From the NCBI GenBank assembly GCA_035772405.1, contig JAYKKM010000142.1, positions 2,508,501-2,572,500 of the forward strand: DNA of 64,000 nucleotides, in the 5' to 3' direction. Every line of letters begins with the position of its first letter. The stretch's first letter is position 1. This document shows positions 58,533 to 64,000 of the stretch, piece after piece. The notes under the pieces were generated by a model. The model worked only from the letters and a program-made list of their open reading frames with translations. It made no database searches and was not told where the DNA came from. The stretch is from Chrysogorgia sp. JL179-B06. Its lineage: Eukaryota > Cnidaria > Anthozoa > Scleralcyonacea > Chrysogorgiidae. The translations under genes and the position numbers were made by a program.

Positions 58533-58991
58533 ATGCATAATAAAGTCGATGTGATTGAACAGTTTATAGTTTCATCAAGTGTGTATTTTTTATCGTTCGC
58601 CTATGGCTATGGCTATTCACATGTTAATGTTTTGCCAAATAGATCAGAAAACACGTGGCCATCGGATAACCCCGTTTCACTTGAGATTTTACCTGTATAT
58701 GAGAATCCAAAATGTTCCCAGTTATCTGAACAAGTTATCACTGATATTATCCCAGAGACTCTTAATACGACAAATTATGAAAGTAGATCTCGTTATGCTA
58801 AATTTATTCAGATTGAAGTAAAATACAACCGTCATGTTGATCGACGTGATCGAGAGCCTATCAGAATCCCAGCGAAAAAGCTCTCTCGCATTTTGATGAA
58901 AAGTAGAAAATTACGTAAACTGGTTCGAAAATACATTAAACGAAATGTACCCAGGTCTTCCGGAATTCATCGTTTGCTTTATGCATTTTAG
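58533..58991 (+). CDS. Unknown protein ORF, 152 residues
   Basis: ATG 58533, stop TAG at 58989-58991. Residues 1-30 are mostly hydrophobic ('FIVSSSVYFLSFAYGYGY'). The middle is acidic and the C-terminal third very basic ('RIPAKKLSRILMKSRKLRKLVRKYIKR'). No family recognised. It ends 60 bp before the open frame of the Helitron N-terminal ORF and might be a 5' part of that element or an independent remnant. Confidence 0.35.
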   Translation: MHNKVDVIEQFIVSSSVYFLSFAYGYGYSHVNVLPNRSENTWPSDNPVSLEILPVYENPKCSQLSEQVITDIIPETLNTTNYESRSRYAKFIQIEVKYNRHVDRRDREPIRIPAKKLSRILMKSRKLRKLVRKYIKRNVPRSSGIHRLLYAF

Positions 58992-59152
58992 CCATGAACA
59001 TAAAAGGCTAATGTGTGAATATTCTGGGAGGTATTTGGCCCATGTAATAAAAAAGTAAAAAAAACAAACAATGTCCACAAAAATCTTCACGAAAAACTTT
59101 TGTTGATCTAAATAATTCAGAATCAGCTACTTACAAGAGTTTAAACCACAAG

Positions 59153-59880
59153 ATGAATTGCTGTGAGTTTAAACTTAGTAGAGACATTGAAAAGAACCCT
59201 GGTCCAACTTTTATTGATCCTAGTAAAACTATTCGTGCACCTTATAGCCAAGGTAATGTTGACGTATTTGGTCCAAATGCAGGACAGCAATGTGTAGCCA
59301 TGAGTTTGTGTGCTTTGATACATAACTTCAGAAACAAATCAGTAACTTACACAATAAATCACCCAGAACACCTAGTTCAAATTACGAACCTTGGAAATGA
59401 ATTATATTCTGCATTATCAAGATTATCAAGGCAATCTTATTTATTGCTAACTGAATTACCCACCATGGTCACAGTTCTAAACACAAATTATCAACTTGAG
59501 TTTAGTGAAAGTTTCACTGGTTATCTCCATGCACCTATTCTAAATGAAAACATCCCATATGTCATGCCCTTAGATTGTGCTCTAGAAAGTTTGGTACAAG
59601 AAAGTTATAATTCATTTCTATTAACAATTGGATGTAATACTGTATCTATTTATAGTATGCATAATGTTTACTATGGTATGGCCCACCCTCATGGAACATG
59701 TGTATTGTTGGAAGTAAATTCAATTATTGACTTGATAGAATATTTCAAAAAATCTATACAAACCTGATGTTTTATTTGAGCTTAAAGGCATTAAAATTAC
59801 TATTGCAACAATTTATAGAAGTTACAAATATGCATACAAGCACACCCGAGGCAAATTTAAGTTGCTGTTCTTCAACATGT
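59153..59880 (+). pseudogene. Helitron N-terminal protein: 2A-like motif plus cysteine-protease-like domain
   Basis: ATG 59153. Residues 11-18 read D-I-E-K-N-P-G-P, a full match to the 2A ribosome-skipping consensus D-[VI]-E-x-N-P-G-P. Next, 'VDVFGPNAGQQCVAMSLCAL' resembles the Cys active-site region of OTU/C76-like deubiquitinase folds seen in Helitrons, and 'LTELPTMV' and 'HPHGTCVLLEV' follow. The usual Asp-x-His segment before HPHGTC seems deleted (inference from memory of relatives). One shift near 59748 moves the end into the frame 'NLYKPDVLFELKGIKI', which stops near 59880. Confidence 0.65.
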
Positions 59881-59987
59881 GAAAATCAGATGTTTAATCT
59901 TGATAAATTTGATTTTGAACAATGTTATGCAATAATCTGCTATTTATTCTATCTGTTTTTCTACTATTATGGCATGTAATTACTGGA

Positions 59988-60410
59988 ATGAATCAGACAC
60001 TGAGTGCTGTTACAGAATATGCCATGTTAATATACCAGAAATCCTTGAATGATGGAAACAAATTTACATGTGATTATATGCTGCAAATTATAAATATATG
60101 TGGTGCTAATGTTGAGGTGGTATTTAATTCAAAGCACCAGGGCACGTTGCTTACTAACTCTGTTTCTAGTAAACTATGCCTTAAGAATTTAATATTACAG
60201 AATTATACTTTAGAAAATACTGGATTTTTGCTGTGGCTTCCAAACTATTGCTTATTTTGCATTTTTCAGAATGAAAATCATACAAAACAAAAAACAAAAA
60301 ACTTCTTGGTGACATGCAATGAAAGCCAAACAATTAATTTATTTGAGCAATTTAATGATACAGATTTTCTCATTAATAAATTTTTGCAATATTTTCACAC
60401 AAAAGCTTAA
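59988..60410 (+). pseudogene. Helitron internal region, function unknown
   Basis: ATG 59988 ('MNQTLSAVTEYAMLIYQ'), 140 residues to a stop at 60408-60410. Contains 'DYMLQIINICGANVEV' and many Asn and Phe. The position between the protease-like region and the DUF6570-like region suggests a piece of the same polyprotein. No motif recognised. Confidence 0.4.
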
Positions 60411-60449
60411 ATGTGTACAAATACAATACAACATTCAATTGTTGTCATG

Positions 60450-61415
60450 TTCATGTCAACTAACAAAATTAGAGAGGCAGAAAATCCTAAGAAAGCATAA
60501 GTCTACAACACAAAAAAGGTTACTTGCTGACAAACGAAGAGAGAAATATGCAAATTTGGAACCTGCTAAGAAAAAAGGCAATGCTTGAGAAAGCTACTTT
60601 AGACTACATAACTATGGATCCTATGAAGAAGAAGCAACTAATTGAAACAAATGCCAAAAACTATAACTCAAAGGATCCTATAAAGAAGAAACATCTACAA
60701 ATACAAAATATATAAATCAATGGACCCTATGAAAAAGAAAGTTCTCCTTGAAACAAAAACAAAAATATATAAATCAATGGATTTACACAATTTGGATGAT
60801 TATATATCTAGGTTTTCCAGTAAAATAAAAGAAGGTCATTATATATCTTCTGTTTGCAATCGATTACTCTACAGAAAATCAGTTGTGTCACTAAATAAAA
60901 ATAAGTACACAAATGCCCCTGAAACTCTCTTCACTGATGTGAAGTCATTTGATGAAAAAGAATACATTTGTAAAACTTGCCATTCAAAGTTATCAAAGAA
61001 GAAAATTCCTTGCCAGGCAATATATAATAACATGTATGTTGATAACATACCAGCTGAACTTTTATCCTTAGAGAAACTTGAACAAATTCTTATTGCACAG
61101 CGAATAGTTTTTGAAAAGATAATAATAATGCCAAAAGGACAGCAAAGAAAAGTTAAGGGAGCAATTTGCAATGTGCCAGTTGAATGTGATGATACATGTA
61201 AGGTTTTTCCACGGCCACCTGAAAGATCAGGTATTATTATGTTAAAACTTAAACGAAAACTTGAATTCAGAGGTTATGTGTATTTCCAAGCAGTGCGTCC
61301 TCAGTTCATTCTTGATGCCCTTAACTGGCTCAAGTTAAACAATCCATTGTATAATAATATTACAATTGATATTCAAAACATCAGTGCAAAAACTTACCAG
61401 TTTAGGACAAGATGA
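60450..61415 (+). pseudogene. Helitron Lys-rich repeats and DUF6570-like domain
   Basis: Starts with Arg/Lys-rich 'RQKILRKHKSTTQKRL', then four copies of a ~17-residue motif MDPxKKKxLxExxxxxYxS spread over two frames (60600-60780). From 60780 the frame is good: a Cys-x2-Cys in 'YICKTCHSKLSKKKIPCQA', 'IPAELLSLEKLEQILIAQRI', 'IIIMPKGQQRKVKGAICNVP' and 'KLKRKLEFRGYVYF'. This is the block order of the DUF6570 domain found upstream of Helitron Rep. Stops at 61413-61415 after a frame change near 61390. Confidence 0.75.
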
Positions 61416-61494
61416 CAGTACTTCATGCATAAATTGTGATAAAAATGAAAAGTCCTTTAAAACAGAAAAACTGCAAGCAATATCATACCAATGA

Positions 61495-62285
61495 TGATGA
61501 TAGCGAGGAAAGAGATGACCCATTGAATAAATACAGACAAGCAACTAATGAGGACATGTTTGCAGTCGGTATTACCAGATTATCCTGTAGCATTAAGTAA
61601 TAAAAATTGTTCATTAGGGAATGAAGTATACAATATTGCACCTGGAGAAAATAAACATCCTGTATCAATAATGACAGACACAAACTGTGAAGAGCTTGCA
61701 TTTCCAGTGTTGTTCCCAAAAGGCCGGTTTGGCTACACAAACGATAGAATGATTAAATTGTCACCATGCAGTCAAGTATTTTAATGCTAGGCTTTTACAT
61801 TATAGTGGAAGGTTTGCAACCAACCCAGAATATATTTTCTTTGCACAGTTTGTCACAGAACAAAAAAAAGGTATCAGATAGTATCAATATAGCCTTAAAA
61901 AAAATTCATCGCCAATGTGTAACTGCATCAGAAATAAAATCAGATGTAAACAAGTTAAAAGGTTTAATTTGTCAAGACCAAGCATATTTGTTTTTGCGGC
62001 AAATTCCAGGCACACCACCGTACTGGCAAAAATTTATGTATGAAGTAGTAGCCATGGTAAAACAACTTGGGATTGCAACATGGTTTATGACATTATCATG
62101 TGCTGATCTTAGATGGTCTGAGTTGTTTTCAGATTATAGCTAGAACACAAGGAAAAAACATGACTGAAGAACAAGTTGAAGCTTTCTCTTACAATGAAAG
62201 ATGTTCAATGCTAAATCTTAATCCTGTTGTTGTTGCAAAACATTTTCAACACAGAGTTGAAAACATTTTTTATAATGTCTGCATC
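61495..62285 (+). pseudogene. Helitron-like N domain of Rep/helicase protein, several frameshifts
   Basis: Pieces in order: an acidic 'NDDDDSEERDDPLNKYRQ' (about 61490), 'VYNIAPGENKHPVSIMTD' with 'FPVLFPKGRFGYTNDR' (61620-61770), 'NARLLHYSGRFATNPEYIFF' (about 61785-61850), 'LICQDQAYLFLRQIPGTPPY' with 'WQKFMYEVVAMVKQLGIATW' (61960-62090), and 'MLNLNPVVVAKHFQHRVE' (62200-62260). These are the conserved blocks of the Helitron-like N domain (PF14214 type). At least four one-base shifts. The protein runs into sequence of the inverted segment after HRVENIF near 62270. Confidence 0.85.
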
Positions 62286-62756
62286 ACTTAATGTTGCATT
62301 ATAATCTGGCTTCGATGGGTTTAATACTTCATCAATTTTCTGTTTGAGTGAGATAAGAATCTGTGTTCGCTTGTCGAGTATATTACTCTTGATTCCTTCA
62401 TCTAGATCATCATTAAGAGGTTCTGCTACTATTGTTCTTTTGGAAAAAAATTGACCAAAGTTAAATCTACAACTAATATTTTTGTATTTTCTGCAGGTTT
62501 TAGAATGATTGTGCTTTTGATAAGTTTTAACCAACTCATGTAACTCTGGTTCTGTTTCATTATCTGGAAGGTAGGCTTGGACGTGGTTATTTATATATTC
62601 TACATAAGCTTCTTTGTTGTTGGATGTAAGTTTAGGGCAGTCAGATGTCCATATCAATGCATGTAAATGAGGAGATCCTCGCATTTGAAATTCAATACGA
62701 AGTGCATAATATATTATTTTACCAATTGGGTTAAGTTGACTAAGAAAAATTTCAGT
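62270..62756 (-). pseudogene. Inverted Helitron Rep segment with HUH motif
   Basis: On the minus strand: 'TEIFLSQLNPIGKIIYYALR', 'IEFQMRGSPHLHALIWTSD' (H-L-H, the HUH metal-binding motif of rolling-circle Rep), 'YVEYINNHVQAYLPD' and 'SCRFNFGQFFSKRTI'. In intact Helitrons this follows directly after 'HFQHRVE...', which here lies on the plus strand at about 62250. So ~0.49 kb has been flipped. The Tyr motif of Rep lies further downstream and is absent, so the nuclease cannot work. Confidence 0.85.
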
Positions 62757-63940
62757 GGACCAAGAAAAATAACGCCACTAACATTCGACATGACTATGGG
62801 AAGTTGGGACGGAGCTGAGATCTGCGAACTTGTCGGACTATTCATCCTAGAAGCACTTAGGAAACGTTTTGGTACTGCATATGTCGGTTTATATCGTGAT
62901 GATGGTTTGGCTGCCCTTAAAACAACATCGGGGAGACTTGCGGATAAAGCGAAAAAAGATCTCGTTAATATTTTTGAAGATTTCGGGCTCAAGATCACGG
63001 CGCAAACTAACATAAAATGTGTGAACTTCCTTGATCTGACATTTGACTTAACGAACGGTAAATACAAACCATACCGGAAACCTAATGACGACCCGCTTTA
63101 CATTAACCGACTATCAAACCATCATACGCCAACTACCACACTCCATCAACAAACGCATTAACAAACTATCATGTGACAAAGAAACATTCGATGCAGCATC
63201 CCCACTTTACAACGACGCCCTAAAGCAAAGCAACTTTGACACATACTTAACGTATACACAAACTCAAGACAATTCCAACTCTCAAAAGACGAAACAGACA
63301 ACGTAACGTAATATGGTGCAACCCGCCATATAGCAAAAACGTCAGAACGAACGTAGCTCAGATTTTTCTAGAACTCATTGACAAACACTTCCCACCTTTA
63401 CACAAACTGCACAAACTTTTTAACCGCCACACTGTACGAGTCAGTTATAGCTGCGTAACGAACATGAAAAACGTTATACGCAAACATAACAAACGCATCC
63501 TAACTCAGAAATATACAAAAAACGACATAACAAACAACAATACTTCCACGTGCAATTGTCAGAAATCAAAGGAATGCCCACTTGCTGGAAAGTGTATGAA
63601 AGAAAGCGTTGCATACCGAGCGGACGTAACCACGGAACATCCCAATGAAAACAAAAAAGGTTATATCGGGATCACAGCGAATAGCTTCAAAGAAAGATAC
63701 CGCAACCACCTCAAGTCCTTCCGTAACGTGAAGTATATTAACGACACCGAGCTATCCAAACATGTTTGGAAACTGAAAATGGAAAACAGACAGGTTCATA
63801 TCAAGTGGTCTATAATAAAACAAGTAGCGGCGTATAAACCCGGCGCAAGAAGATGTAACCTGTGCCTTGAAGAAAAACTACAGATCATGAAGGCGAGGAA
63901 AAGACATAAACACTATCTAAATAAAACGAACAGAACATAG
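62757..63940 (+). pseudogene. RT (YRDDG) and GIY-YIG endonuclease, two frameshifts
   Basis: Frame one: 'TFDMTMGSWDGAEICELVGL', then the RT catalytic motif C as 'GLYRDDGLAAL' (YRDDG at 62892-62906), then 'TNIKCVNFLDLTFDL' and 'GKYKPYRKPND'. A shift near 63115 leads to 'IIRQLPHSINKRINKLSCDK', and another near 63290 to 'VIWCNPPYSKNVRTNVA' and 'RVSYSCVTNMKNVIRKHN'. The end has 'CPLAGKC' and the GIY-YIG domain 'KKGYIGIT...FKERYRNHLKSF', 'ELSKHVWKLK' and 'CNLCLEEK'. The RT fingers and motif A are missing. YRDDG instead of the more common YxDD-[TI] is typical of one invertebrate subgroup, as I recall. Confidence 0.82.
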
Positions 63941-64000
63941 TTAACTCTTTCATTACGGCTGAAAAACATCAAAAATTGAACGACCACGTTGTTCTATTGA
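62757..64000 (+). mobile_element. 5'-truncated Penelope-like element
   Basis: Begins within the reverse transcriptase at the junction with the Helitron and carries the C-terminal RT part, linker and GIY-YIG endonuclease to a stop at 63940; 60 bp of possible 3' UTR remain in the window. RT plus C-terminal GIY-YIG is the hallmark of Penelope-like elements. 5' truncation is usual for target-primed insertion. Confidence 0.75.

Larger units (their letters stand above)
59054..62756 (+). mobile_element. Decayed Helitron, 3' helicase part missing, internal inversion
   Basis: The domain order of animal Helitron polyproteins can be followed through many frame changes: N-terminal 2A-like motif and cysteine-protease-like region (59153-59880), second unknown region (59988-60410), Lys-rich repeats and DUF6570-like region (60450-61415), and Helitron-like N domain (61495-62270). 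Then comes, on the opposite strand, the Rep part with the HUH motif (62270-62756). The Pif1-type helicase and the 3' hairpin end are absent; at 62757 a Penelope-like element begins. Confidence 0.82.

Noticed and set aside
62714..63067. 117-residue minus-strand ORF opposite the RT
   Set aside because: Antisense shadow of the RT frame that carries YRDDG.

Overview
The window is nuclear DNA of an animal, most likely a cnidarian such as a coral or sea anemone. The evidence is spliceosomal introns, AATAAA poly(A) signals, AT-rich sequence and a mix of element types known from cnidarian genomes: Polinton/Maverick, Helitron, Crypton-type tyrosine recombinase, and a Penelope-like element with GIY-YIG. 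There is no bacterial gene organisation, no rRNA and no CRISPR. The species call is inference.

Layout: (1) 1-30319 is one head-to-tail satellite array of a ~164 bp monomer (about 185 copies) carrying a perfect 16 bp-stem hairpin; it runs off the left edge. (2) 31489-49177 is a decayed multi-exon gene of a repetitive family that looks like a DDE-type transposase (inference). Its large third exon is split by (3) a complete Polinton at 35003-48371, with terminal inverted repeats and a 6 bp target duplication AAGACA. The Polinton has a rightward left half (GRF zinc finger, Bcl-2-like protein, chromodomain integrase, penton-like minor capsid, pX-like core protein, major capsid, adenain-type protease). 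Its right half is leftward (protein-primed DNA polymerase B with an intron, C2H2 protein, packaging ATPase, two unknown proteins). The halves converge on a palindromic double poly(A) signal near 40950. (4) 49725-51494 is a two-exon protein-kinase-like gene broken in its catalytic loop. (5) 51781-54010 is a second tandem array of ~175 bp units. (6) 55157-57108 is a palindrome plus a dead Crypton-like tyrosine-recombinase element with short inverted ends. (7) 57.2-59.0 kb holds GC-rich hairpins, small duplications and unknown ORFs. (8) 59054-62756 is a decayed Helitron with a 2A-like motif, a cysteine-protease-like region, a DUF6570-like region and a Rep region whose HUH-motif segment is inverted. 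(9) 62757-63940 is a 5'-truncated Penelope-like RT/GIY-YIG element.

Functionally the Polinton is a self-synthesising, virus-like element: integrase inserts it, PolB copies it from protein primers at the TIRs, and the capsid proteins, protease and ATPase could build and fill a particle. The Bcl-2-like gene would fit host apoptosis control. Many genes here carry one-base frameshifts, mostly in homopolymer runs, in elements of different ages and in the satellite too. Part of the apparent decay may therefore be assembly error. Family names rest on motif recognition by eye; no database search was run.
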